Positions 1-9,249 are shown, counted from the first letter of the stretch. The stretch is DNA of 64,000 nt from Flavobacterium sp. BFFFF1 (GCF_002256285.1 NZ_NKJE01000005.1:65246-129245), one strand, 5' to 3'. Numbers and translations are program-made. Notes: generated by a model from the letters alone, not told the origin.

Positions 1-113
1 AGGAACACCTTGGCCCTTTTATTGGGAAGGATAATCGTCGTTTCGGTGAGATTTTCAGCATAATCCTTTAAGATTACTGCCGCCAGCTTATGGAGAAAGG
101 AGTTTTGCTGCAT
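1..113 (-). CDS. AddB-like PD-(D/E)XK nuclease family protein, N-terminal fragment
   Basis: The first 37 codons of a gene that continues past the left edge. The reading begins MQQNSFLHKLAAVILKDYAE and continues into a segment containing PNKRAKVFL. From memory, this is how the Bacteroidota AddB-like helicase/nuclease proteins start (inactivated helicase-like N-terminus, PD-(D/E)XK nuclease C-terminus). The product would pair with the AddA-like helicase-nuclease at 3064-6207 to process double-strand breaks. It lies downstream of ompA on the same strand, beyond a clear terminator, so it probably has its own promoter. Only the N-terminus is visible, so the family call rests on that short stretch and on the presence of an AddA partner nearby. 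Confidence 0.6.
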   Translation of the reverse strand, partial: MQQNSFLHKLAAVILKDYAENLTETTIILPNKRAKVF

Positions 114-124
114 GGCATAAAAAT

Positions 125-152
125 AAAAAAACGCCCCGATAAATCGAGGCGT
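125..152 (-). terminator. Rho-independent terminator after ompA
   Basis: A hairpin with arms 131-140 and 143-152 (one mismatch) is followed on the minus strand by a run of six T (plus-strand A at 125-130). It lies 27 nt past the ompA stop codon. Confidence 0.85.
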
Positions 153-178
153 TTCTTAAATTATTTAGGAGAAAGAAA

Positions 179-1585
179 TTACTTGATCAATTTCACTTCT
201 ACCCTTCTGTTGTTGGCTTTTCCAGCAGCAGTTTTGTTAGAGTCAATTGGTTTAGACTCACCAAAACCAGCAGAAGATAATCTCTCAGTACCGATTCCGT
301 TTTCAATCAGGTAATTTTTAACGGCAGCAGCTCTGTCTTCAGATAATTTCTGGTTCATGGCATCTTTACCATCGCTGTCTGTGTGACCTTCAATGCTGAA
401 TTTAGAAGAAGGATATTCTTTCAGGATTGCAGTGATTGACTGAAGTACAGCATAAGTTTCCTGTTTGAAAGTAGATTTACCACTGTTGAAAAGGATTGTT
501 TTAGCGTAAGCATTCAATTTATTGATTTGCTCTTCAGAGATTTCAGGACAACCATTGTTGGCAACAGTACCTTTTACGTCTGGACATTTGTCATCTTTAT
601 CAAGAACGCTGTCTCCGTCAGTATCTGGCCATGGGCAACCTTTGTTTTCTTTAGGACCTTTTACAGTAACACATTTGTCATCTTTATCCTGAACACCATC
701 ACCGTCAGTATCTGGGCAGCCTCCGAAAGTCTTAAGACCAGCTTCATCTGGACAAGCATCATCTTTATCAGCGATACCGTCAGAATCTCTGTCTGGACAA
801 CCTTGGAATTGAGCTAAACCAGCCTCAGTAACACAAGCATCATCTTTATCAAGAACACCGTCACCGTCAGTATCAGGGCATCCGTTAAGTTCTTTTGGGC
901 CAGCTTGCTCAGGACAAGCATCGTATTTGTCATAGATTCCATCCCCGTCAGTATCTTTTCCTCCAAATTTGAAAGTAAGACCTGCAAAGTGCTGGATGTG
1001 TCCAGGAACGCCAACCGCCCTGTCATCGTGATCCTCGAAAGAATGCTTATAAGTAGACTGCAAAGAAAGACCAACAGTTTCAGAGAACCAGAAAGTCAAA
1101 CCAAGACCACCATTTGCAGTTCCCGTTTCGTAGTCTCCCATCCAGGTATAACCACCACCAACATGTAATGAAGGATCAATTACTTTAGAACCGATTAAGT
1201 TCATAAAGCTGTATTTGATCACAGCATCAGCAGCATAGTAAGTTAAATCTCCAGGATTTCTAACTTCGAAATCTTTTGGATTTAGTTCCGAACGGTAAAC
1301 CAATTTGTCGATTTTGTTAATCGATCCGGTTACACCAAAGGTGAACCCACCACCCATGTACTTTGAAACGTTCAGGTACGAAACCGATGGAAGGATGTTC
1401 CAATTATCTTTCACGTGGAAAGGCTGATCAAAATGGGCAAAGAAGTCTTTGTCACCGGCGCTGGTCCTTGTGTCAACTGCATTAACACCAAAGGAAATTG
1501 CCCATGGGTTGTCAGCATCCTGTGCCTGAGAACTTAATCCAAGAAGCAACAAGGCAGCAGCAAAAATTTTGTTTAGATTTTTCAT
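179..1585 (-). CDS. OmpA family outer membrane protein with thrombospondin type 3 repeats
   Basis: The product is 468 residues from the chosen start, [22 protein letters not shown], which is a good signal peptide. A start eight codons further upstream would spoil the signal sequence. Residues of about 23-210 look like an outer membrane beta-barrel of the OmpA/porin type. Next come five calcium-binding TSP3 units of the form DTDGDGxxDKDDxCP (about 215-345). The last ~115 residues are an OmpA-C peptidoglycan-binding domain with the signature IEGHTDSDG and a final NNRRVEVKL. The protein probably anchors the outer membrane to peptidoglycan and is abundant in this group. It has its own strong promoter and terminator, so it is monocistronic. 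Confidence 0.93.
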   Translation of the reverse strand: MKNLNKIFAAALLLLGLSSQAQDADNPWAISFGVNAVDTRTSAGDKDFFAHFDQPFHVKDNWNILPSVSYLNVSKYMGGGFTFGVTGSINKIDKLVYRSELNPKDFEVRNPGDLTYYAADAVIKYSFMNLIGSKVIDPSLHVGGGYTWMGDYETGTANGGLGLTFWFSETVGLSLQSTYKHSFEDHDDRAVGVPGHIQHFAGLTFKFGGKDTDGDGIYDKYDACPEQAGPKELNGCPDTDGDGVLDKDDACVTEAGLAQFQGCPDRDSDGIADKDDACPDEAGLKTFGGCPDTDGDGVQDKDDKCVTVKGPKENKGCPWPDTDGDSVLDKDDKCPDVKGTVANNGCPEISEEQINKLNAYAKTILFNSGKSTFKQETYAVLQSITAILKEYPSSKFSIEGHTDSDGKDAMNQKLSEDRAAAVKNYLIENGIGTERLSSAGFGESKPIDSNKTAAGKANNRRVEVKLIK

Positions 1586-1623
1586 ACTTGTTTTTATTTG
1601 ATTTATCATCGTTAAATATGGAG

Positions 1624-1655
1624 CAAAAGTAAGCGGTTAATAGATAACTACAAAA
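1624..1655 (-). promoter_or_regulatory. Bacteroidota-type promoter of ompA
   Basis: On the minus strand TTTTG (plus 1651-1655) is followed after 19 nt by TACTTTTG (plus 1624-1631). This is an essentially perfect match to the TTTG-N19-TAnnTTTG promoter of this phylum. It predicts transcription starting near 1617, about 30 nt before the ATG. Confidence 0.75.
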
Positions 1656-1719
1656 TATGATGTTAAAAAAAACGCTGAAAAATACTATAAAATTTATATT
1701 TTATAACAAATCAAAAAAA

Positions 1720-2913
1720 TTATATAACCCCAAGCGACGTTCCAACTTCCGTAAATGCTTTTATCGCTTTATCGAGATGCTCCTGATTATGAGCCGCGGA
1801 CAGTTGTACCCTGATTCGTGCCTTTTCCTTAGGAACTACCGGGAAAAAGAACCCGATCACATAAATGCCTTTCTTTAAAAGTTCATTGGCCATGTTTTGC
1901 GAAAGTTTCGCATCATAAAGCATCACAGGAACGATAGCGGAGTCGCCATCAATAATATCAAAACCAGCCTTTTTCATACCCTCTTTAAAGTAATTCGTGT
2001 TCCATTCCAGTTTGTCACGCAGCGAAGTGTCTTTCTCCAGTAATTCAAACACCTTGATCGACGCGCCGACAATGGCGGGCGCCAGAGAATTGGAAAACAG
2101 ATAAGGTCTTGAGCGCTGGCGCAGCAATTCGATAATTTCCTTTTTACCCGTCGTGTAACCGCCCATCGCGCCGCCCAAGGCTTTTCCTAAAGTCCCGGTG
2201 ATGATATCCACACGTCCCATAACGCCTTTCGCCTCCAATGTGCCTTTGCCGGTCGCGCCGATAAATCCTGCCGCATGACACTCATCTACCATGACCATTG
2301 CGTCATACTGGTCAGCAAGGTCACATATTTTATCCAAAGGCGCTACCAGACCATCCATCGAAAATACGCCGTCGGTAACGATAATCTTAAACCTGGCGCC
2401 AGCTTCATTGGCTTTAATCAATTGCTGTTCGAGGTCTTCCATGTTGCTGTTTTCGTATCGGTAGCGCGCTGCCTTGCACAAACGCACACCATCAATGATC
2501 GAAGCGTGGTTTAAGCTGTCAGAAATTATCGCGTCCTGCTCGTTAAACAGCGGCTCGAAAACCCCGCCATTGGCATCAAAAGCAGCCGCATACAAGATGG
2601 TGTCTTCTGTACCATAAAATTCTGCGATTTTTTGCTCCAGCGTTTTGTGTATGTCCTGTGTCCCGCAGATAAATCGTACAGACGACATACCGAAACCATG
2701 CGTATCCAATGCATCTTTAGCAGCCTGAATCACTTCAGGATGCGACGACAATCCGAGGTAATTGTTGGCACAGAAATTCAACACCGTCTCCCCGGTGGAA
2801 ACCGTAATTTCAGCACCCTGCGGAGAAGTAATAATGCGTTCTTTCTTAAAAATTCCGTTGTCTTCAATGGCCTGCAGCTCACTTTGCAGGTAATCTTTGA
2901 TTTTTCCGTACAT
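1720..2913 (-). CDS. kbl: glycine C-acetyltransferase (2-amino-3-ketobutyrate CoA ligase)
   Basis: A 397-residue PLP enzyme of the alpha-oxoamine synthase family, full length. It cleaves 2-amino-3-ketobutyrate with CoA to glycine and acetyl-CoA, the second step of threonine breakdown. Visible signatures are [14 protein letters not shown] near residue 48, VDECHAAGF (cofactor-binding Asp), and [13 protein letters not shown] with the Schiff-base lysine near residue 243. The first-step enzyme, an SDR-type threonine dehydrogenase, is encoded at 55760-56707, so the pathway is complete in this window but not in one operon. The gene lies downstream of the AddA-like gene, separated from it by a 7-bp tandem array. 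Confidence 0.95.
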   Translation of the reverse strand: MYGKIKDYLQSELQAIEDNGIFKKERIITSPQGAEITVSTGETVLNFCANNYLGLSSHPEVIQAAKDALDTHGFGMSSVRFICGTQDIHKTLEQKIAEFYGTEDTILYAAAFDANGGVFEPLFNEQDAIISDSLNHASIIDGVRLCKAARYRYENSNMEDLEQQLIKANEAGARFKIIVTDGVFSMDGLVAPLDKICDLADQYDAMVMVDECHAAGFIGATGKGTLEAKGVMGRVDIITGTLGKALGGAMGGYTTGKKEIIELLRQRSRPYLFSNSLAPAIVGASIKVFELLEKDTSLRDKLEWNTNYFKEGMKKAGFDIIDGDSAIVPVMLYDAKLSQNMANELLKKGIYVIGFFFPVVPKEKARIRVQLSAAHNQEHLDKAIKAFTEVGTSLGVI

Positions 2914-2933
2914 GATATATTCGTTATTTTTTA

Positions 2934-3066
2934 AAGTTTAAGGTCTAAAGTCTAAAGTCTAAAGTCTAAAGTCTCAAGTCACAAGTCACAAGTCTAACTG
3001 CTAACTGCTAACTGCTAACAGCTAACAGCTAACAGCTAACAGCTAACAGCTAACAGCTAACAGCTA
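2934..3066. repeat. 19-unit heptamer tandem array
   Basis: Nineteen 7-bp units in perfect phase fill the kbl-addA gap. The unit drifts along the array, from AAGTCTA to AAGTCAC, then ACTGCTA, then seven copies of ACAGCTA. The last unit (3060-3066) supplies the TAG stop codon of the AddA-like gene on the minus strand. No protein, hairpin or CRISPR-like spacing is visible. Confidence 0.95.
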
Positions 3067-6000
3067 CAAAGTTACCACTTCTGTAACATCCCCGATATAA
3101 GCCAATATTTTTTTTGTGACTTTATAGCCCATTTTTTCAATCGCCTGTTCGTAATTTTCGAGTTGAAGTTTATATTTTGGCTGATGGGCACCGGTCTTGT
3201 AATCGAGCAGCATAACTTCTTTTTGCGGCGTAACCACCATTCGGTCAGGTTTAATCAGCGTTCCTTCTTTGCGGATAATGGCCTGCTCATTCAGGATTTT
3301 GTTTTCACCTGAAAAGAACGCTGTCATCTCAGGATGGTCGATGATCGACAGGATGGTTTGCCGCACCGTTTCCTGCTGCGCATTGGTAATCAACCCTTCG
3401 CTAACGGCTTTATCCACTGCAATGGCCACATCCTTTTTGGTGCGGATCTCTGACAAGATTTCGTGGACAAGATTTCCATATGCTATTGATTCCTGTTGTT
3501 TGGTACCCCACATCACGGCTTCGCGCTGCGCAATCCTGATATCGGCCATATTCAACGACTCCCCTACTGTTTCGATAACCTGGTTGTCTTCTTTTTTGAC
3601 GGTTGCAATAGAAAGCTTTGATGGCGTTCCAAAATGATATTCATTGGTTTGCTCCTCGAAAAGATTTTTCCGGATGAGGTAGTTTACAAAAAACGAAGAC
3701 ATATCATTGGCCTTCACCTCCCCTTTTGCATTGATATTTTTACCCGAAATAATGTAAAGCTGCTCTTCTGCGCGGGTCAATGCCACATACAGTACATTGA
3801 CATTATCCAGCAATTCTTCCTGTCTTTTCTGTTGGTAAACGATTGATGCATTTTCACCAAAACCATCGACTGCACTGCTGTTATCTACCAAAGCTTTTGG
3901 CAGCCCGATGACATCCTCCTCTGTTTCAAGCCAAAGTTTCTCTTTCGGTTTGCGGCTGTAATCCTCTTCCGCAAAAGGCATGATCACAACCGGAAATTCC
4001 AGCCCTTTGGACTTATGGATTGTCATGATGCGCACCGCGGCACTTCCTTCGGGGGACGGAATGCTGAATTTCTCCGCATTTTTTTCCCAGTACTCGAGAA
4101 AATCAGAAATGCCGGCCTGCCCCCGTACATCCCTTTCCAGCACGATGTCCAGGAAATACTGTATGTAGGCATTGTGTTTCTTGTGTAAAAACCGGGCGAT
4201 AATAATCTCTACGGCTTCATACAGCGATTTGCGCCGAACCTCCTGGAATACCATTGAAATCCCGGTTCCGGAAAGCCAGGTTTCAAATTCCGTTTCGGTG
4301 TCCAGGGCCATTCCTTCCGCGACAAAGTCATGAACGGGTAAGTTTTGCTGGAGATTTCCGGCAACAAACACCAGCCATTGCGCTTTAGCTTCAAGGTCTT
4401 TCCCGTTTCGCAGGTATTTCAGCACGCTGATGATCAGGCGCACTTCGGCGGCATTCCCAATCAAGAGCGTTTCGGAAGAAAGCAGCGGAATGTCATTCTC
4501 GGTAAGAAAATCCGCCACCGCCACGCCTTGTCCGCGTTTTCGGGTGAGTATGGCGATGTCATTGTAGTGAAACCCAAGCGCACGAACTTTGTTGATCGTG
4601 TCTAAAGTGGCTTTTACGTACAAATCATTTTTTTCCGGCGCATCCTCGTCGGCTGCCGAGGTGTCGGAAACAAATGAAATATTGACATAGCCGCCCGTTT
4701 TATGGTTGCTTTTCTGGAAACTCTTCTGCTCATATAAAGCACGGTAATCGGGATGCTCAAATGCTTCCGAAAGGAATTTAAAAAAATCATTATTGAAATC
4801 GATTACCTGTGAATAACTGCGCCAATTCGTGTCGAGCGAAAAAAGCGCTTTGTCAGGATTGTTAAACGGATTGTGTGCTTTTCCCAATTCGATAAACTGT
4901 TCCGCCTTTCCGCCCCGCCAGCGGTAAATCGATTGTTTTGGGTCACCGACAATCATCAATGTGCCTTTTTGGCCAAACTCATCCTGGCCGGAAAGCGCGT
5001 TGTCAATCAGCGGAATCAAGTTCTGCCACTGCATTTCAGATGTGTCCTGGAACTCGTCTATAAAAAAATGGCGGTACCGCTCCCCCAGCCTTTCGTAAAT
5101 AAACGGCGCCGGCTGGTTTTGGATTTCGCGGTGGATAATGGCGTTAAATTCAGCAATCGACAACACGTTTTGTTCTTTCTGTATATCGGCCAGCTGTTGG
5201 CTGACGGTGTTTAAGAGCGACAACGGCGTGATGTTTTTCAGGAATGCGCGATAAAAATCAATTTTTCCGTAATTCTTATAGATTTGCGAAAGGATGCCCA
5301 GCCATTCCGGAATGTAATTTTCGATGAGGTGCCGGTCCTTTGCTGTTTTATTAATGCGGATGTCGTCCGGTTCGTGGTAGGTCTTGTTTTTCGGATTGAA
5401 GCGTCCCTCGCGGATTCCTTCAATATGTTTTGGAAAATAGCCGCCTGAAAAAGAAGCGGAATCGATGCCGTTATTTTTGAGTATTTCTAATGCTGTCCCG
5501 GCAAATGCGACACAATCTGCTTCAAGTTCCTGAATGCCTTCGATCAGTTTATTTTTGATGGCAATAAATTCCGGAATCGTCTTGTCATTGAAGTGGACGA
5601 TTTCGTGCCGGTTGTTTTCATTCAGTGCCAACCGCCCGGTTTCAAGGATCTCGCGTGAAATGTCCCAGCTTTTGTCGTCGTCGGTTTTTTCCATCGTAAA
5701 ATCGACGAGCAGCTTGGTAAGCGTTTCATCCTCGCCGGCGCGTGCAATAATCGTATCCACCGCTTCGGTCAAAAGGCTTTCGGTGTCCAGGGTCACTTCA
5801 AAAGTGACGGGAAGATTGAGGTCGTGTGCAAACGCGCGGATGACTTTATGCGTAAATTTATCAATCGTTGAAATGTCAAAAGCCGCATAATTGTGGATCA
5901 GGTGCCGGATAATCTGCTGCGCCTTTTGTTTTATCGCGGTCACGGAAAGGCTGGTTTCCCCCGCGATCGTTTCCATAAGCGCCATGGCCTTTTCTGAAGG

Positions 6001-6207
6001 TTCGTCTTTTGCAAATTCCGACAGGCTGTCCACGATACGCGATTTCATTTCGTGTACCGCTTTGTTCGTAAACGTGATGGCGAGAATGTTGCGGTAGGCG
6101 TCATTCTTTTCTGAGGTCAGGATGATCTTCAGGTATTCCTTGACAAGCGTATAGGTTTTTCCCGATCCTGCCGAGGCGTCATACAGCGAAAAAGAAGGTT
6201 TTTGCAT
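3064..6207 (-). CDS. AddA-like UvrD/RecB-family helicase with C-terminal nuclease domain
   Basis: A 1047-residue superfamily 1 helicase. The Walker A motif is at the extreme N-terminus (ASAGSGKT, residues 11-18). Motif II appears as FFIDEFQDTSEMQW, motif III/IV as VGDPKQSIYRWRGG, and later motifs as TIHKSKGLEFPVV and VALTRAEEQLY. The C-terminus holds a RecB-type nuclease core, with an acidic residue in IKPDRMVV followed by MLLDYKTG. It should unwind and resect double-strand breaks together with the AddB-like protein whose start is at 1-113. In this genome ompA and kbl lie between the two genes. The stop codon is embedded in the heptamer array. Confidence 0.9.
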   Translation of the reverse strand: MQKPSFSLYDASAGSGKTYTLVKEYLKIILTSEKNDAYRNILAITFTNKAVHEMKSRIVDSLSEFAKDEPSEKAMALMETIAGETSLSVTAIKQKAQQIIRHLIHNYAAFDISTIDKFTHKVIRAFAHDLNLPVTFEVTLDTESLLTEAVDTIIARAGEDETLTKLLVDFTMEKTDDDKSWDISREILETGRLALNENNRHEIVHFNDKTIPEFIAIKNKLIEGIQELEADCVAFAGTALEILKNNGIDSASFSGGYFPKHIEGIREGRFNPKNKTYHEPDDIRINKTAKDRHLIENYIPEWLGILSQIYKNYGKIDFYRAFLKNITPLSLLNTVSQQLADIQKEQNVLSIAEFNAIIHREIQNQPAPFIYERLGERYRHFFIDEFQDTSEMQWQNLIPLIDNALSGQDEFGQKGTLMIVGDPKQSIYRWRGGKAEQFIELGKAHNPFNNPDKALFSLDTNWRSYSQVIDFNNDFFKFLSEAFEHPDYRALYEQKSFQKSNHKTGGYVNISFVSDTSAADEDAPEKNDLYVKATLDTINKVRALGFHYNDIAILTRKRGQGVAVADFLTENDIPLLSSETLLIGNAAEVRLIISVLKYLRNGKDLEAKAQWLVFVAGNLQQNLPVHDFVAEGMALDTETEFETWLSGTGISMVFQEVRRKSLYEAVEIIIARFLHKKHNAYIQYFLDIVLERDVRGQAGISDFLEYWEKNAEKFSIPSPEGSAAVRIMTIHKSKGLEFPVVIMPFAEEDYSRKPKEKLWLETEEDVIGLPKALVDNSSAVDGFGENASIVYQQKRQEELLDNVNVLYVALTRAEEQLYIISGKNINAKGEVKANDMSSFFVNYLIRKNLFEEQTNEYHFGTPSKLSIATVKKEDNQVIETVGESLNMADIRIAQREAVMWGTKQQESIAYGNLVHEILSEIRTKKDVAIAVDKAVSEGLITNAQQETVRQTILSIIDHPEMTAFFSGENKILNEQAIIRKEGTLIKPDRMVVTPQKEVMLLDYKTGAHQPKYKLQLENYEQAIEKMGYKVTKKILAYIGDVTEVVTL

Positions 6208-6238
6208 GGAGGGAATGTTGTTATTTTACTACTGGACC

Positions 6239-6319
6239 CTAGCCCCGGTTGCAGCGGATATCCTTTTCTTTTTTTCTTAAAAAAGAAAAGATATGAGCGG
6301 AAAACGGGATACAGCTCCT
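6239..6319 (-). repeat. Dispersed hairpin repeat, copy 1
   Basis: Read on the minus strand it begins GGAGCTGTATCCCG, passes a TCCGCT...ATATCTTTTC arm and a complementary AAAAGGATATCCGC arm, and ends in GGGGCTAG. The arms can form a long hairpin. Copies 2 (12772-12847) and 3 (47385-47461) share both ends and the ATATCTTTT/AAAAGGAT core. It sits between the divergent AddA-like gene and sodA. Confidence 0.8.
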
Positions 6320-6354
6320 ATCAGTTATTTTAATTCAATTATAACCAAATAGTA

Positions 6355-6386
6355 TTTCCTTTTCCAAAGTTAAATGTTTAAATTTG
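6355..6386 (+). promoter_or_regulatory. Probable promoter of sodA
   Basis: TTTC at 6355-6358 and TAAATTTG at 6379-6386 are separated by 20 nt, close to the phylum consensus. Transcription would start near 6393, leaving a leader of about 25 nt. Confidence 0.6.
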
Positions 6387-6418
6387 ATTTCTGATTATAA
6401 ACCTTAAAACAACAATTT

Positions 6419-7027
6419 ATGGCTTTTGAATTACCAAAATTGCCGTATGCCTATGATGCGCTGGAACCGCATATCGATGCGCGTACGATGGAAATACACC
6501 ACACCAAACACCACAATGCGTATACTACGAATTTAAACGCTGCAATTGCAGGAACGGATTTGGAAGGCCTGACGATAGAAAATATCCTGATTAATCTTGA
6601 CAAGAAAAATGCTGCTGTGCGTAACAATGGCGGTGGTTTTTACAACCACAACCTTTTTTGGACAGTGATGGCGCCAAACGGCGGTGGAAAGCCCACAGGC
6701 GACCTGCTCGCGGCTATTGAACGGGATTTTGATAGTTTTGACGAGTTCAAGGCCAAATTCGCTAAGGCGGGCGCAACCCAGTTTGGGTCTGGATGGGCAT
6801 GGCTTTGCGTACACAAAGGCGGAAAGCTTGAAGTATGCGGCACACCGAATCAGGACAATCCGTTAATGCCCGATGTAGGCTGCGGTGGTACGCCAATCCT
6901 GGGCATGGACGTTTGGGAACATGCGTATTACCTGAATTATCAAAACAGGAGGCCCGATTATATTGAAGCGTTTTTTAACGTAATCAACTGGACCGAAGTG
7001 GCCAGGAGGTATGCGCTTGAGAAATAA
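6419..7027 (+). CDS. sodA: superoxide dismutase, Fe/Mn family
   Basis: 202 residues, the normal length for cytoplasmic Fe/Mn superoxide dismutases, which convert superoxide to peroxide and oxygen. All four metal ligands can be placed: His27 in MEIHHTKHH, the His in [10 protein letters not shown], and Asp and His in [19 protein letters not shown]. It has no signal peptide, so it acts in the cytoplasm. The metal cannot be decided from sequence alone, and members in this phylum may use either. It is transcribed alone, with a promoter upstream and a terminator at 7060-7092. Confidence 0.95.
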   Translation: MAFELPKLPYAYDALEPHIDARTMEIHHTKHHNAYTTNLNAAIAGTDLEGLTIENILINLDKKNAAVRNNGGGFYNHNLFWTVMAPNGGGKPTGDLLAAIERDFDSFDEFKAKFAKAGATQFGSGWAWLCVHKGGKLEVCGTPNQDNPLMPDVGCGGTPILGMDVWEHAYYLNYQNRRPDYIEAFFNVINWTEVARRYALEK

Positions 7028-7059
7028 AAAACAAGAATTTTAGATTTTTTTAATAAGTG

Positions 7060-7092
7060 AAAACGGATCGCGGAAAAGTGGTCCGTTTTTTT
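7060..7092 (+). terminator. Terminator after sodA
   Basis: The arms AAAACGGA (7060-7067) and TCCGTTTT (7082-7089) enclose a 14-nt loop, and a T run continues to 7092. It ends at the stop codon of the convergent permease gene. Confidence 0.8.
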
Positions 7093-8294
7093 TATTGCTC
7101 CAGCAGTTTTTTGCTGACCCTGCCAGAGGCGATTAACGAGGCCAGGAAACCCAGTGAAACGATGGTTCCCAGGACAATCAGGATGTTTGTAATCGAAAAG
7201 ACGACAGGATAGGCCAGCGTTTCCGTAATCATCACCCATTTGTAATGTTGTTGCAGCAACACCACGGCACTTCCTATCGAGATACCAATCGTGCCGCCTA
7301 TGACACACAGCAACGTGCCCTGCAGCAAAAAGATCTTACGCAAGTCCCGCACTTCGGCCCCCAGGTTGTACAGCGTCTTCAGATTGGCTTTTTTATCCAG
7401 TACCATCATGATGATCGCGCCGGAAAAGGCAAACAGGATCAAGATGATTACGAGCGTAAAGATCAAATAAATCGCGAGATTCTCGGTGCGGAGCATTTTG
7501 TAAAGCGAATCGTTCAGCTGCGCGCGGTTCCGGATGAGCAGTTTGTTGCCAAAAATCTTTTGCATCGAACCGATTACGGCAGCCTCATTGGCGCCATCGC
7601 ACAATTTAAGTTCAATGGCCGAAACCTGGTTGGGTTGATAGCCCAATAGTTCTGAAGCGACACTAAAATCCGTAAAAACATATTTCGAATCGAGTTCCTC
7701 ACTGATGGCATAGACGCCGACCGGCACCACAGCGGTTTTCCGAAACGCGTCTTCGGGATTTTCGATAAGGCCTTTCCCGGGTTTTGGTGCGTAAATTTCA
7801 AGCGGGCGGGTCATTTCCCCCACGCCCACTGACAATTTCTCGTAAATGCCGTAACCGATGACGGCCTCGTTGCTTTCCGGTTCAAGCCATCCGCCATCGA
7901 CAACGCTTTTCTGTACCGTACTGACATTGTTGAACAAACTGTCGACGCCCTTGATATAAGTAAATTCAGATTTTTGGTCGAAAACAAACAAAACCCGTTC
8001 TTCAATGACCTTGCTGAATGCACAAACCCCATTGACGCGCTGCAATTCTGCCTGTTGTTTTGGTGAAATAAAAAAGGATTTTCCCGAAATGGCTTCGGCC
8101 TTAATATCGGGATCGAGGGTGTTTGAAAAGGAAAGGCTGAAATCCACGAGCCCGCTGAATACCGAAAGTACAATAAACAAAGCCGCGGAGCCCGTAATGA
8201 TCCCAACCGACGCGATGCGGTTGATGATATTGATGGCGTTGTTTTTGCTGACGCTTTTCAGGTACCGCCGGGCGATGTAAAACGGGAAATTCAA
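7092..8294 (-). CDS. FtsX/LolC-type ABC transporter permease
   Basis: 400 residues with a probable TTG start (plus-strand CAA at 8292-8294), giving NFPFYIARRYLKS at the N-terminus, which is the usual beginning for this family. This start lies one base after the rbfA stop, whereas an ATG at 8363 would overlap rbfA by 68 nt and add a sequence that merely mirrors the rbfA end. One membrane segment follows at about residues 25-48, then a large periplasmic MacB-like domain, then three segments in the last 140 residues (near 275, 325 and 365). Members of the family move lipoproteins or other amphiphiles out of the inner membrane. The ATPase partner is not adjacent. Confidence 0.82.
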   Translation of the reverse strand: MNFPFYIARRYLKSVSKNNAINIINRIASVGIITGSAALFIVLSVFSGLVDFSLSFSNTLDPDIKAEAISGKSFFISPKQQAELQRVNGVCAFSKVIEERVLFVFDQKSEFTYIKGVDSLFNNVSTVQKSVVDGGWLEPESNEAVIGYGIYEKLSVGVGEMTRPLEIYAPKPGKGLIENPEDAFRKTAVVPVGVYAISEELDSKYVFTDFSVASELLGYQPNQVSAIELKLCDGANEAAVIGSMQKIFGNKLLIRNRAQLNDSLYKMLRTENLAIYLIFTLVIILILFAFSGAIIMMVLDKKANLKTLYNLGAEVRDLRKIFLLQGTLLCVIGGTIGISIGSAVVLLQQHYKWVMITETLAYPVVFSITNILIVLGTIVSLGFLASLIASGRVSKKLLEQ

Positions 8295-8295
8295 C

Positions 8296-8688
8296 TCAGG
8301 ATTTTTTACGGCGCTCGAGCAAATCCCGGTTCTCGATCGGGTTTTCCTTCTTTGAAAGCGCATTGTCGATTTTTTCTATGTAGTCCAGTGAGTCGTCGAG
8401 GTAAAACGTCAGGTTCGGGACCTTACGCAGTTGCATTTTTACACGCTGCGCCAAATCATGTTTGATCAGCGGGCCATTCGATTTGATGGCAGCCAGGGTC
8501 TCGGCGGCCTTCTCCTGCGGGAAAATGCTGAGGTGCACACTGGCCACAGAAAGATCGCTGGTGACATTGACTTTCGATACCGAAATGACAAGGTTACTGA
8601 TGCCGTTTTTGCGAATTTCTCCCTGTAGGATATCCACCAAATCCTGTTGCAATACCCCGCCTATTTTTTTCTGTCTGTTCGTTTCCAT
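8296..8688 (-). CDS. rbfA: 30S ribosome-binding factor A
   Basis: 130 residues from METNRQKKIGGVLQQDLVDI, the conserved beginning of RbfA. Upstream in-frame codons translate a low-complexity octamer array and are excluded. The KH-like fold features VISVSKVNVTSDLSVASVHL and LAQRVKMQLRKVPNLTFYLDDS are present, the latter being the conserved 3' signature. RbfA helps 16S rRNA 5'-end maturation and cold adaptation. It is translationally close to the downstream permease (one base between stop and TTG start), an arrangement I recall from other Flavobacteriaceae. Confidence 0.93.
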   Translation of the reverse strand: METNRQKKIGGVLQQDLVDILQGEIRKNGISNLVISVSKVNVTSDLSVASVHLSIFPQEKAAETLAAIKSNGPLIKHDLAQRVKMQLRKVPNLTFYLDDSLDYIEKIDNALSKKENPIENRDLLERRKKS

Positions 8689-8706
8689 GCCGCAAAGGTA
8701 CGATTT

Positions 8707-8746
8707 AAGTCTGAAAGTCCGAAAGTCGGAAAGTCTGAAAGTCTGA
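8707..8746. repeat. Octamer tandem array upstream of rbfA
   Basis: Five in-phase 8-bp units of AAGTCTGA (variants AAGTCCGA and AAGTCGGA) begin 19 bp upstream of the rbfA start codon. The next 60 bases are AT-rich TTAATTATTAA-type sequence. Confidence 0.9.
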
Positions 8747-8847
8747 AAGACCACCGATAGAAACCATCCCACCAAATCATTATTAATTATTAACTGTTAA
8801 TTATTAATTGTTAGTTATTTTCGCGTCACGGACTTTAAACTTCGAAG

Positions 8848-9249
8848 ATGAGAAAAATAGAACACATTGGCATCGCCGTAAACAGCCTTGACATTTCGAA
8901 TGGCGTGTTTGAGAAATTGTTTGGCGCTCCGGCCTATAAAACCGAAGAGGTCGCAAGTGAAGGCGTAAAGACGTCATTTTTCATGAATGGACCCAATAAG
9001 ATCGAACTGCTGGAGGCCACCAACCCGGAAAGCCCGATTGCGAAATTCCTGGAAAAGAAAGGCGAAGGCATCCACCACATCGCGTTTGATGTTGAAGATA
9101 TCGTCTCGGAAATTGCGCGGCTCAAAGGCGAAGGATTTGTGGTCCTGAACGAAACACCCAAAAAAGGCGCCGACAACAAGCTCGTGGCATTCCTGCACCC
9201 CAAAAGCACCAATGGCGTATTGATCGAGCTTTGCCAGGAAATAGTGTAG
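8848..9249 (+). CDS. mce: methylmalonyl-CoA epimerase
   Basis: A 133-residue glyoxalase/VOC-fold protein that interconverts (2R)- and (2S)-methylmalonyl-CoA in propionate metabolism. The start is MRKIEHIGIAVNSLD, containing the first metal-binding His. GEGIHHIAFDVEDI carries the second, and GVLIELCQ carries the Glu ligand. The length is normal for the family. The mutase genes are not in the window. The upstream region is shared with divergent rbfA. Confidence 0.93.
   Translation: MRKIEHIGIAVNSLDISNGVFEKLFGAPAYKTEEVASEGVKTSFFMNGPNKIELLEATNPESPIAKFLEKKGEGIHHIAFDVEDIVSEIARLKGEGFVVLNETPKKGADNKLVAFLHPKSTNGVLIELCQEIV

Noticed and set aside
2934..3066. CRISPR array
   Set aside because: The 7-bp units are contiguous with no spacers and no cas genes are near.
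7092..8363. Permease start at the ATG at 8363
   Set aside because: It would overlap rbfA by 68 nt and add residues that only reflect the rbfA end in another frame.
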